NCBI GenBank assembly: GCA_018660305.1 | Contig: JABJKO010000118.1 | Coordinates: 1-49,356, forward strand | Origin: Rhodospirillaceae bacterium | GTDB lineage: Bacteria > Pseudomonadota > Alphaproteobacteria > MPNO01 > UBA2964 | Length of the DNA stretch: 49,356 bases | Reading direction: 5' to 3' | In this document: one piece after another, positions 25,094 through 32,602 of the stretch | How the letters are laid out: each line of letters opens with the position of its first letter | How positions within the stretch are numbered: the stretch's first letter is position 1 | Program-made: the position numbers and the translations under genes | The notes under the pieces: model-generated | Databases searched by the model: none | What the model was told of the DNA's origin: nothing | The model's input: the letters and a program-made list of their open reading frames with translations, nothing else

Positions 25094-25528
25094 ATGACCG
25101 GCGGCACACAAGAAAATGCGATGACCGAGATCGCGCTGGCGATGGCCATGGGATTTTTCAGCGTCATGGTTCTGACGGCTATGTCCATGGGGGTAAGCGC
25201 TCCCAGCGTCAAATCCCAATCCCCCTCCATAACAACGGCCCTGGTCGCTGACAGCAACAACGCGGCATCGTCGGGGGCAGCCGACAAGGTGACCGATCAG
25301 GATGTCCTGGTCATCTTCGACGGCATCCGTTTTCTGGGACGCGACCTCAAACCGGTGGAGCCGGCGCGGGTCGATACCGGCAAGCGGGTGGTGCTGGCGG
25401 TCACGCCGGATCTGTCCATGGCGGATGCCCTTCGCGCCCGCAAGAAATTCGCGGCAAAGCAGCTTGTCATCACGACCCTGGACGGCAATTGGCGGCGCGC
25501 CCTGAAGGAGCGGTCCCATGGCCGGTAA
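25094..25528 (+). CDS. Small single-helix membrane protein, TolR/ExbD-like
   Basis: A 144-residue protein; ATG 25094 follows GGAGAAAAGAG. One transmembrane helix (about 12-33, IALAMAMGFFSVMVLTAMSM) begins with E12, where TolR/ExbD proteins carry an essential Asp in the helix. A flexible linker of about 35 residues leads to a small periplasmic domain (69-140) with the TolR/ExbD layout: VLVIFDG, a strand KRVVLAVTPDLS, a helix ADALRARKKFAAK and a strand QLVITTLDG. Similarity is in pattern only; the missing helix Asp is a caution. A TolQ/ExbB-like partner is encoded at 31552-32076 in the same gene series. It overlaps the next gene by 11 bases. Confidence 0.5.
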   Translation: MTGGTQENAMTEIALAMAMGFFSVMVLTAMSMGVSAPSVKSQSPSITTALVADSNNAASSGAADKVTDQDVLVIFDGIRFLGRDLKPVEPARVDTGKRVVLAVTPDLSMADALRARKKFAAKQLVITTLDGNWRRALKERSHGR

Positions 25529-26060
25529 GGATCAGACACGCCGGTCGGCGATGCGCGCGTCATTATGGCTGACCGCCCTCCTGTGCGCCGCACTCGTCAC
25601 CGGCTGCGGGACCGGCGCCGGGGCCTATCAGTCCGGCAAGCTGGCACGCTACGACGTCAAGAAGCTGGTCGCCGAAGAGGCCACCCGCATGCGGGTTCCC
25701 ATATCGCTGGCGCTGGCTATCGCCCACGCGGAATCCAACTTCAATCCCAGAGCCCGCAGTCACAAGGGCGCCCGTGGCGTGATGCAGATCATGCCGCGTA
25801 CGGCTAAATACGAATACGGGATCGAGCCGCACATGCTGTGGAACCCGCGGCTCAATATCAGGCTCGGTCTCCATTTCCTCAAACGTCTGCTGCACCGCTA
25901 TGACGGGCGCGTCGATCTGGCGCTGTCTTATTACAATGGCGGCTCGGCGGTGGGCGATCTGCCCTATGCACGGGTCATTCCGGCGACGGCGCGCTATGTC
26001 GCCAAGGTCCACCGCCTTCGCAACCATTACCGGCGCGCCCTGCGCCGAGGGCAGGTGTGA
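25518..26060 (+). CDS. Lytic transglycosylase (SLT family) with probable lipoprotein signal
   Basis: A 180-residue periplasmic enzyme that should cleave peptidoglycan glycan strands with formation of 1,6-anhydro-muramic acid. The N-terminal signal LWLTALLCAALVTGCG has a lipobox-like VTGC, so it is probably lipid-anchored. The SLT domain shows catalytic Glu in AHAESNFNP, then SHKGARGVMQIMP, and LALSYYNGGSAV, all in order. It is short but complete for this family. It sits between the TolR-like gene and a large unknown gene, overlapping the former. Opening the cell wall for an envelope-spanning apparatus is its likely job. Confidence 0.88.
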   Translation: MAGKDQTRRSAMRASLWLTALLCAALVTGCGTGAGAYQSGKLARYDVKKLVAEEATRMRVPISLALAIAHAESNFNPRARSHKGARGVMQIMPRTAKYEYGIEPHMLWNPRLNIRLGLHFLKRLLHRYDGRVDLALSYYNGGSAVGDLPYARVIPATARYVAKVHRLRNHYRRALRRGQV

Positions 26061-26061
26061 T

Positions 26062-27717
26062 ATGGACAGCATGCCCCCTCTCGAAGGCATGGCCGGTGGC
26101 CATGTCAGCGGCGAACTGGCCGCTATTCTGCGCTCCATCGCCGATATTACCATCGACCAGAAACCGAAATTCAGCCCCAAGCTGCACCGCCAGCTTGTGC
26201 GGGCCATCGTCTGCCGCAATTACGCGAGCCCGCTGCATGAGCTGTGCCATCTGTTCGTGATCGCCGAGCGGACCTTCGGCGCCCAGGGGATTGAACGGCT
26301 GTTCTGGGAATCCGGTGACGCGACCGCCCCATCGTTCCGCCAGTATTTTCTCGGCGGCACGGATTGCGGCGCGGCCGATATTTCCCTGATCGATAATGGC
26401 GTGAAGGCGCTTTATCCGGACGGCGAATTCAGTATCGCCTATTCGCGGATGCCCTTCCTGTCGGCGCTCATGGAATTTCTGCTGTCGTCGCTGGGCTATG
26501 GCGAGATCGACCATGTGCTGCGGGCCACGCCGGCCACCCGCATGGAGAAATCCGACGTCAATGGCATGGCGAACGTGCTCGCCCGCCGGCTCTATGCCTA
26601 TCTGGCAACCCACCTGCCGGCAGCCCAATCGCAACGCAAGTTTCGCGCCGTCCTTTCCTTCCTGCGCCAATCGGCGGGCGATACCCCCCGCGCCGACCAT
26701 ATCGACGACGAGGCTGTCCTGGCGTTCTGGATCTGCACCTCCGCCAACGAACGGGTCGAAGGCGACTTCCGGTCTTTCCGGTCGGTCTTTCGCCTCATGG
26801 TCGGGGTACGGGAAGCCCTGGACGCGGAGTCACAACAACGGGCGTTGGCCTATGCGAAACCCATCGGCGCCGACATCGCCAATGGAGAAATTGACCCCGG
26901 CGACATCGATGCCGCCTTTGTGGAGGCGGCGTTCGAGGCGGGTCACGAACGCCGCGCACCGCTCGATACGCTGGCAGCATCGCCGGCCAAGAGAGTCAAG
27001 TTCCTCAAACAAACCGACATCAGTGCCATAGCGCCCATCGTCGAGACCGGCGAGGCGGCGCACGCGCTACCGCTCTCGCTGCTGCGGGCACAGGTGATGG
27101 GCGACGTACAGGCCCGCATGACCCAGGCCCTGCGCCGCGGCGAAGATCCCCATGATTTGGCCCGGCTGGGGGATGGCGACGCGCCCAACCACACCTATGC
27201 AACATACGCTGTCCGGCTGGATCAGATCCGCGACGGACTCGAGCAGGTTCTCCTCGCCACCCTGCATCGCCTTTTATCGGCACGGAACGCCGAGGCGGTC
27301 ACCCTCATGCTGGCGCTGCGGCCGGATATGGATTTGACGCCCCTCGCCGGATTATTCGAGGATTATTCGGAGGAGGAAATCGTCTGCCTGCAACCACCGG
27401 CCGGCGACGACCGCCTGTGGCAGATCCTGACCTCGAACCTCGCCCACTGCCCCGATTTGTGTGACCTGCTGACCCTTTGTGAAAAAGCGGCCAAGCGCAT
27501 CACGCGCAAGGGATTCACGGGTGAGGGCGATTCCGAAGATGCGGACGCCTTTGCCCAGGCCGCCGGCGCGCTGGTGGCCATTCGCGCGGCGCTCACCCGC
27601 TTCTCGGACCGCCTCGACCGGCTGGCACGGGAGTTCAGCGGGTGGGAGGCACGCTATGCCGCAGATGCACGCATTTTCAAATCCCATTTCCAGATCCTCT
27701 ACGGAGATCGCCGATGA
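26062..27717 (+). CDS. Unknown cytoplasmic protein with an HExxH motif
   Basis: A 551-residue protein I do not recognise. ATG 26062 follows the previous stop by one base; the open frame reaches further upstream only inside the transglycosylase gene. It has no signal peptide or membrane helix and is mostly alpha-helical. Residues 59-63 read H-E-L-C-H in a hydrophobic setting (SPLHELCHLFVIAE), a zincin-like metallopeptidase signature that may be fortuitous. The middle (about 300-450) has long polar helices; the end (about 490-550) looks like a coiled coil. It is coupled by ATGA overlap to the next unknown gene, so the two products probably work together. Confidence 0.55.
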   Translation: MDSMPPLEGMAGGHVSGELAAILRSIADITIDQKPKFSPKLHRQLVRAIVCRNYASPLHELCHLFVIAERTFGAQGIERLFWESGDATAPSFRQYFLGGTDCGAADISLIDNGVKALYPDGEFSIAYSRMPFLSALMEFLLSSLGYGEIDHVLRATPATRMEKSDVNGMANVLARRLYAYLATHLPAAQSQRKFRAVLSFLRQSAGDTPRADHIDDEAVLAFWICTSANERVEGDFRSFRSVFRLMVGVREALDAESQQRALAYAKPIGADIANGEIDPGDIDAAFVEAAFEAGHERRAPLDTLAASPAKRVKFLKQTDISAIAPIVETGEAAHALPLSLLRAQVMGDVQARMTQALRRGEDPHDLARLGDGDAPNHTYATYAVRLDQIRDGLEQVLLATLHRLLSARNAEAVTLMLALRPDMDLTPLAGLFEDYSEEEIVCLQPPAGDDRLWQILTSNLAHCPDLCDLLTLCEKAAKRITRKGFTGEGDSEDADAFAQAAGALVAIRAALTRFSDRLDRLAREFSGWEARYAADARIFKSHFQILYGDRR

Positions 27718-28262
27718 CAGAAGAAGCACCCGTTTGGGCCGATACCGCCAGCTTTGCCGAGGCCTTTTTTATCGCCGGAGACGCGCTGGAATGTTTGACA
27801 CGGGAGACAGACCAGCCGGTTTCCGAAGCGGTGAGTTTTCATGAGATCTACCGCTATGCCACCGACGCGGACGCGACACCCGGCCCCGCACTGGCACGGG
27901 CGTTGGCGCATAACGACCGTGTGCGCGCCGATTTGCACCGGCTTCTGTGCCGGACCGCTCCCCTTCAGCAATTTTCGCGCGCCGCCGCCAGCAGTGGCGC
28001 CATCACCACGCGGCAGGGCTCCGGTTTCGAAATGACCCTGCGCGAATCCCGCGCCGATAGGGACCAGGTCTATCTGATCATCCGCCTTGGCGATTTCTCG
28101 CACCCGGCGCCGACCACGCTGTTTGTCCTCGACGACGAGGCGGGATTTAAAAAAGTACCCCTGCCAAGCCCCGCCGACGGCGTGATCCAGATGCTGCTGG
28201 AAGTCACATCGGATCTCGCGGCGTCCTTGTGCGATCCCAAGACCGATGTGTTTCTGCGATGA
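27714..28262 (+). CDS. Unknown cytoplasmic protein of the envelope gene series
   Basis: A 182-residue protein without recognisable domain, signal peptide or membrane segment. The start is the ATG of an ATGA overlap with the gene before it, and its own stop overlaps the next ATG in the same way, so three products are probably made in fixed ratio. The N-terminal 85 residues are helical and acidic. The C-terminal half looks like a small beta-rich domain: QVYLIIRLGDFSHPAPTTLF, then an LPSPADGVIQMLLE helix, ending KTDVFLR. An adaptor role for the neighbouring membrane protein is a guess. Confidence 0.5.
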   Translation: MTEEAPVWADTASFAEAFFIAGDALECLTRETDQPVSEAVSFHEIYRYATDADATPGPALARALAHNDRVRADLHRLLCRTAPLQQFSRAAASSGAITTRQGSGFEMTLRESRADRDQVYLIIRLGDFSHPAPTTLFVLDDEAGFKKVPLPSPADGVIQMLLEVTSDLAASLCDPKTDVFLR

Positions 28263-29554
28263 AACGGACGGAAATCCACATCGCGACCACCGAGGGCCCA
28301 TCGGCCATCCAGCGGATTACCGCCGAAGATTCCGATGTCCGGTCGGTGGTCTGCCTGGCGGGCAAGGCAATCTCCCTGCCCATCAGCGCCGATTACGACG
28401 CCTTCGTGCGGCGCCCCACCGGTGTCGTCGAAGCGTGTTTCGGACACAATTCGTACCGGGTGGACATATCGCATCCCATCGCAAACGGGCTGAGCTGGCA
28501 GCTTGGCCTGTTCGCCGCCCATGCCCTGATAGACGCAAAAATCTTTGCCGCCCCCGGTGAGGGCGCCGCGCAGGCGCTCTGGGTGAGCGGTGAGATACGG
28601 CGCGATCTCGAGGTCGAGTCCGTCGCAGATATCGATCTCAAGATTCGCCAATCCTCGGCATTGTTCAGCGACCTTCTGGCCCGGAACATCAAGCTGACCA
28701 TCGCGGTTCCCACCGGCAATGTGGACGAGGCCAGGGCGGCGCTGATGGCCCAATTCGGTGCGGATGTCGGCGGAATTCAGCTGGTCGCCGCTGACAACGT
28801 CTCCGATGTACTGACCGCCATCGGCCTAAAAGGCCGGCGTGCTTGGCGAAAATGGCTCGCCCGGTCTCAAACGGCCATGGACCGCAAACCCCCATACCGC
28901 TCCGTGTTGTACGGGGCGTCGGCCGCCCTGTCGCTCGCGCTACTGGTCTCCGGCTGGCATTCGGTTGACGCCCCCGTGCCCCTGGATAGGGCACAAAAGC
29001 AGGTCGCCCGATTCCTGCCAGCCTCCTGGCGGCCAGCCCCGGCCGATAGTCTACGGGCCATCGCCATCGAATCGCGTCCGCCAGCGGACAAGCCCTGCGC
29101 GGCCGTGCATCTCGATGCCGCCGTTCCACATACCATTGAACGGGCCGTGCAAACCCGGGGAACCACGCCGTCCATACGCTCGTCGGAATTGTGCGATTTC
29201 CGGTATCGCATCATCAATAAGGCCAACCACAATTCCTTGATCTGGGTAATGGCCACGCGGGCCTCGGCGACGGGATCTCATTTCCGCCTGCGGAACATGC
29301 ATGAGGCGAAGATGCTCGCGGCACAGGGCACCCTGGATCTGGATGCCCGCCCGCCCCGAACGGTTTCGGCGGCGCTCAAACAGGAATTTGTCCTGCTGAC
29401 CGTGGCAGCCAACAAAGCCGCTAAAAGCCATTTCAATGGCCTGATGGGGCGCGCGCAAAGGGCGAAATCGGCGGCGGATCTGACGCCTCTCCTCGACGAG
29501 GCGCGGAAACAGGGCGCGACCGTAATGCGCCTGTCACAGGAATTTACGCCATGA
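28259..29554 (+). CDS. Membrane protein with Lon/RadA-type (S5-fold) cytoplasmic domain
   Basis: A 431-residue protein. ATG 28259 overlaps the previous stop (ATGA). Residues about 30-190 resemble the Lon protease / RadA-ComM domain: S79 in ANGLSW sits where Lon has its catalytic Ser (DGPSAG), GEI at 111-113 matches TGEI, and K128 is exactly 17 residues after that Gly, as Lon's catalytic Lys is. NIKLTIAVPTGN and IQLVAADNVSDVLTAIGL then follow the order of Lon's C-terminal strands. The Ser-Lys spacing is 49 against 43 in Lon, explained by an insertion at 100-106. A membrane helix lies at about 213-233, followed by a periplasmic domain of about 195 residues with three Cys. Peptidase activity is possible but unproven; no ATPase domain is present. 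Confidence 0.55.
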   Translation: MKRTEIHIATTEGPSAIQRITAEDSDVRSVVCLAGKAISLPISADYDAFVRRPTGVVEACFGHNSYRVDISHPIANGLSWQLGLFAAHALIDAKIFAAPGEGAAQALWVSGEIRRDLEVESVADIDLKIRQSSALFSDLLARNIKLTIAVPTGNVDEARAALMAQFGADVGGIQLVAADNVSDVLTAIGLKGRRAWRKWLARSQTAMDRKPPYRSVLYGASAALSLALLVSGWHSVDAPVPLDRAQKQVARFLPASWRPAPADSLRAIAIESRPPADKPCAAVHLDAAVPHTIERAVQTRGTTPSIRSSELCDFRYRIINKANHNSLIWVMATRASATGSHFRLRNMHEAKMLAAQGTLDLDARPPRTVSAALKQEFVLLTVAANKAAKSHFNGLMGRAQRAKSAADLTPLLDEARKQGATVMRLSQEFTP

Positions 29555-29637
29555 GATGGCTCAAAAAACAGACCTCAGGAAAACAGGCCTGGCCCTTCCA
29601 TAACCCTGAATGAGACGACTACGAAAGGATATCGACC

Positions 29638-30216
29638 ATGTCGGCACAGCGAAAAACCAGTTCCCCGATGACACCCCGCCTTCGGATCGGCGCCGCGGTC
29701 ATGCTCATGGCGACCCTGGCCGCCTGCTCCAGCGATTATGGCGCCGCGCCCCTTGAGGGCATCGGTTATCGCCAAGCCCGTTTCGAACAGATTTCGGCCA
29801 TGCGCGAATACCGCAAATGCCGCGATGAAGGCATGGAGCTCGACCGGAAAGCCCGGCAATCCGGCTCCGGCGGGACTTACATGGCCAGCGCGCAGGTGCT
29901 CGAAAAATGCGAGACCAGTCTCGGACCCGATACCGCCGGTGTCGCGCTGGATGAGCGCATGCGGGCCTATGCCCTGTCGATCCAGAATTTCTTCAAGGGC
30001 GGCAATGTGGAAAAGGCGCGCGAGAATTTCGACAAGTTCAAAACGCGCTTCGCCAAGCATGATTTCTATTATCCCGACGGCTCGTCCTACGTCATCACCA
30101 TGGAAGCGCTGCTCGGCCGCCGCGAAAGCTGGACGTTCGGCGAGTTCTCCGCCCTCAACATCAATGACGATCTCAAAAGCGAAATGCGCCGCGTTCTCTA
30201 CTGGAAAAACAAATAG
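29638..30216 (+). CDS. Lipoprotein of unknown function
   Basis: A 192-residue lipoprotein. ATG 29638 is eight bases after AAAGGAT. The signal is basic then hydrophobic (LRIGAAVMLMATLAAC), with lipobox LAAC and the lipid-carrying C30; the next residue is Ser, consistent with outer-membrane sorting in Gram-negatives. The mature part is helical and resembles a short TPR-like array (about 60-145, with EYRKCRDEGMELDRKA and EKARENFDKFKTRF) that could bind a partner protein. It follows the Lon-like gene by 83 bases and precedes the coiled-coil gene by 26. Confidence 0.65.
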   Translation: MSAQRKTSSPMTPRLRIGAAVMLMATLAACSSDYGAAPLEGIGYRQARFEQISAMREYRKCRDEGMELDRKARQSGSGGTYMASAQVLEKCETSLGPDTAGVALDERMRAYALSIQNFFKGGNVEKARENFDKFKTRFAKHDFYYPDGSSYVITMEALLGRRESWTFGEFSALNINDDLKSEMRRVLYWKNK

Positions 30217-30242
30217 GCCCGGCCGGAAAAGGAGCGACTTCG

Positions 30243-31133
30243 ATGAAAACAATCTCATCCTTCCCCGCGGCGGGACTGGCCCTTGCGGCCATCCTCGCGG
30301 TCTCCCTGTCGGCGGCGGGTGCCTCGGCCCGAACCACAATTGATGACGCCAATTGGGCGCCACGGGCCAGCGAGAAGCTGATCAAGCTGCCGTCTAACTT
30401 CCTGAAGAAGGCAATCGATCGGGATTACGCCAGATCGTCGCTGGCCGCCGCGATCAACGACGCAAGCGACCGCATGAAGCTCAAGGTCAAGACGCTTGAG
30501 GAACTGCGCGAGGCGGTCGAGCGTGCCGACGGCGATCTCAAGATCGAACTGCGTCACCAGTTTCTGGCGGAAAAGCGGGCCTATCTCGATCTGGTCGACG
30601 GGCATCAGACCCTGCGGCGCAAACATGCGGCCACGCGCATCCGCATATACGAAAGGTTGCTGGGCAAGATCAAACGCAAGAAAGGCGGCCTTACCCCGCA
30701 GCGCGTCGCGCTGATCGAAAAGCAGAAGGCCGCTCAAAACCGTTTCAAGGCCTCCATCGCCAAGGTGGATGCCAAGCTGTTCCGGTCGTCCATGGCCAGC
30801 GAAAGCAAATATGCCCGCGAATACGCCAAGAACGTGGCGGCCATCGAACAGTTGGTGCAGGCCATCAACGCCCATCCCATGAACGAGCAGCCGGATCTGG
30901 ATAAGGCCGGAATAACGCGCGAAGATTTCGTGCGCCAGCTCATCAGCAACAATGAGGCGACCCTCGCCGTTCTCGACCAGGAACAATCCGTCCTGGGCTT
31001 CATGGCAAAGCTGGTGGCGCTCGACGCCCTGGCCCTGTCGGAAGCCGTGACCGGGACCGAGACCGCCGGGGTGGAAACCCAGTCCGCCGAAGCCGGTGTC
31101 ACCGATGCCGTCGATTTTTTCGTCACGCGATAA
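30243..31133 (+). CDS. Secreted helical / coiled-coil protein
   Basis: A 296-residue periplasmic protein; ATG 30243 follows AAAAGGAGCG. The signal peptide ends near GASA (about 29). The remainder is almost entirely helix-forming, with long runs of Lys, Glu, Arg and Ala (about 70-215, KVKTLEELREAVERADGDL, then KHAATRIRIYERLLGKIKRK). This looks like an antiparallel rod. There is no cysteine in the mature part. I know no family for it. In this context it may span or space the periplasm alongside the TonB-shaped protein. Confidence 0.6.
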   Translation: MKTISSFPAAGLALAAILAVSLSAAGASARTTIDDANWAPRASEKLIKLPSNFLKKAIDRDYARSSLAAAINDASDRMKLKVKTLEELREAVERADGDLKIELRHQFLAEKRAYLDLVDGHQTLRRKHAATRIRIYERLLGKIKRKKGGLTPQRVALIEKQKAAQNRFKASIAKVDAKLFRSSMASESKYAREYAKNVAAIEQLVQAINAHPMNEQPDLDKAGITREDFVRQLISNNEATLAVLDQEQSVLGFMAKLVALDALALSEAVTGTETAGVETQSAEAGVTDAVDFFVTR

Positions 31134-31157
31134 AGCCCGATATTTAAGGAGATGATC

Positions 31158-31550
31158 ATGAAATCCACCAAATCCTTCATCCTGGCCGCGGCGCTTGTTC
31201 TGGCGGCGGGCCTGTCCTTTTCGGCCCAGGCCGGAACCCTCGAAAACATGGAACGGGAGCGCGCCATCCTGCTGGATTCGCTGCTCACCGCCGAGCTGAC
31301 ACCGGAGAAACGGCAGGCCAGGATTGAGCTGTCGCGCAACCGGCTGATTGATCTCGAGCGCATGGTGCTCCGCGACAAAACCCTGATCGGCAAAAGCACC
31401 CCGGCCGTGCGCGCCGCCTATGAGCGCTACGACCTGACCTTCCTGGTGCATGCGTCGGTGGAACAGAACCGCGCGCTTCTGGATCATTGGCTCCATCAGA
31501 TCGGGGTCTCGACCCAGAGCCTGATGAACGCCCGGATCGGGAGGCGGTAG
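31158..31550 (+). CDS. Small secreted helical protein
   Basis: A 130-residue protein with signal peptide (FILAAALVLAAGLSFSAQA, cut near residue 25). ATG 31158 is chosen because TAAGGAG lies six bases before it; the ATG two codons earlier touches the ribosome site. The mature 105 residues are helical with Arg/Glu heptads (NMERERAILLDSLLTAEL, RQARIELSRNRLIDLERM), like a shorter relative of the preceding rod protein. It lies 24 bases after that gene and one base before the TolQ-like gene. Function unknown. Confidence 0.58.
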   Translation: MKSTKSFILAAALVLAAGLSFSAQAGTLENMERERAILLDSLLTAELTPEKRQARIELSRNRLIDLERMVLRDKTLIGKSTPAVRAAYERYDLTFLVHASVEQNRALLDHWLHQIGVSTQSLMNARIGRR

Positions 31551-31551
31551 G

Positions 31552-32076
31552 ATGCGCGCCCTCCTCGGCACGCTCGACAGCACCTCCCGCGCCACCAGCT
31601 ATCTGATGGGCGGGCTGGCGGTGATCCTCGCCATTGCCGTCCTGATGACCTCGAGCAGTGTGACCGATATTGCGGGCTGGGCCCGCGAAGTGCTGGGCTG
31701 GACGTTCGTCGCACTGCTGGGCAGCCTCGTGTTCCTGGCGCTCTTCAGTTGGGTCCGGATGCTGCAGACACAAAACGGCAGTTCAGATGTCTGGTTCGAG
31801 GCCGGTGTGCAAGCCGCCAACGGAGTGACCACCCTGGCCCTGACCTTCACGCTACTCGGTATCAGCCTTGGTATCGGTACACTGGCCGGTCAGGAACTGA
31901 CGCCGGAAACCATCCAGCCGGTCATCCGCAAAATGACGGCGAATTTCAGCCTTGCCTTCATGACCACCGTGATTGGTCTGCCGATCTCCGCCCTGTTGCG
32001 CAGTGTCCTGATCGTGACACACGCCCGCAACCGCACGGCGGATCATCAGACAGCGAACTCTCTCGAAAGGACCTGA
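31552..32076 (+). CDS. TolQ/ExbB/MotA-like four-helix membrane protein
   Basis: A 174-residue inner-membrane protein; ATG 31552 follows GGGAGG. Four helices are at about 15-33, 48-68, 91-112 and 132-155. The last two carry the proton-channel family pattern: TLALTFTLLGISLGIG (94-109), echoing TLLGLLGTV-G of ExbB, and FMTTVIGLPISALL (136-149), echoing the TTAIGL helix of ExbB/TolQ. Thr 100 and Thr 138/139 fall near the pore threonines of that family. It lacks the long cytoplasmic loop of MotA and is shorter than TolQ (about 230). Its stop is one base before the next gene. With the TolR-like and TonB-shaped proteins it completes an energising trio. Confidence 0.6.
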   Translation: MRALLGTLDSTSRATSYLMGGLAVILAIAVLMTSSSVTDIAGWAREVLGWTFVALLGSLVFLALFSWVRMLQTQNGSSDVWFEAGVQAANGVTTLALTFTLLGISLGIGTLAGQELTPETIQPVIRKMTANFSLAFMTTVIGLPISALLRSVLIVTHARNRTADHQTANSLERT

Positions 32077-32077
32077 C

Positions 32078-32602
32078 ATGAAGTTCCTGATATTCAATCT
32101 GGCCGTCGCGGCCGCGCTGGTTTTCCTGTTTACCGCCGATCGTGGCGATGTCCAGAAGATGGCGGGTCAGGTCCACGATGCCGCCGCGGACGTAAAGGCC
32201 TACGCGAAACGCACACTCGATAAGGGCCAGAAAGTCCTCGATCCCGCCCCTGCCGTACGGGAGGCCAGGCCGGAACCGGTTCAGCAGGCGGCACCGGCGC
32301 GGACACAGGAAAAACCGCGGCCTGTCCCGACACCACCGGCCCAGGCCAGCCGGGTTGCCGAAGCCGCACCGGCCGCACCGGTCCCGCCGGTTGCCTCCAG
32401 ACCGGCAGCGGCTCCTCTTAAGGCGGCGGTGGCGCAACGACGGCAGGAAGTGCTGGACGGCATTCCGCCAGGCACCCCTGTCGCCGCCATACCCGAGCTC
32501 AAAGACGGCACCACGCTGATGAATGCCTCGGACCGGCGGAAGGAACTTCTGAGCCTCGCCGAAGAAATGGAGCTGCTCTATGCCCGGTCCATCAGCCGAT
32601 GA
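32078..32602 (+). CDS. Membrane-anchored Pro/Ala-rich periplasmic protein
   Basis: A 174-residue protein with an N-terminal helix (LIFNLAVAAALVFLFTA, about 4-20) that should act as an uncleaved anchor. A short amphipathic segment (22-50) is followed by a Pro/Ala/Val-rich stretch (about 52-125) and a helical end (about 126-174, with RRKELLSLAEEMELLYA). The layout recalls the periplasmic linkers of TonB/TolA but is small. Its gene overlaps the following TonB-shaped gene by 23 bases, so translation is coupled; the two may form a hetero-complex. No known family. Confidence 0.55.
   Translation: MKFLIFNLAVAAALVFLFTADRGDVQKMAGQVHDAAADVKAYAKRTLDKGQKVLDPAPAVREARPEPVQQAAPARTQEKPRPVPTPPAQASRVAEAAPAAPVPPVASRPAAAPLKAAVAQRRQEVLDGIPPGTPVAAIPELKDGTTLMNASDRRKELLSLAEEMELLYARSISR

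Noticed and set aside
30255..31595. 446-codon open frame on the minus strand
   Set aside because: Antisense to the coiled-coil and small helical protein genes, which have signal peptides and good ribosome sites. The minus product is low-complexity Gly/Asp/His/Arg.
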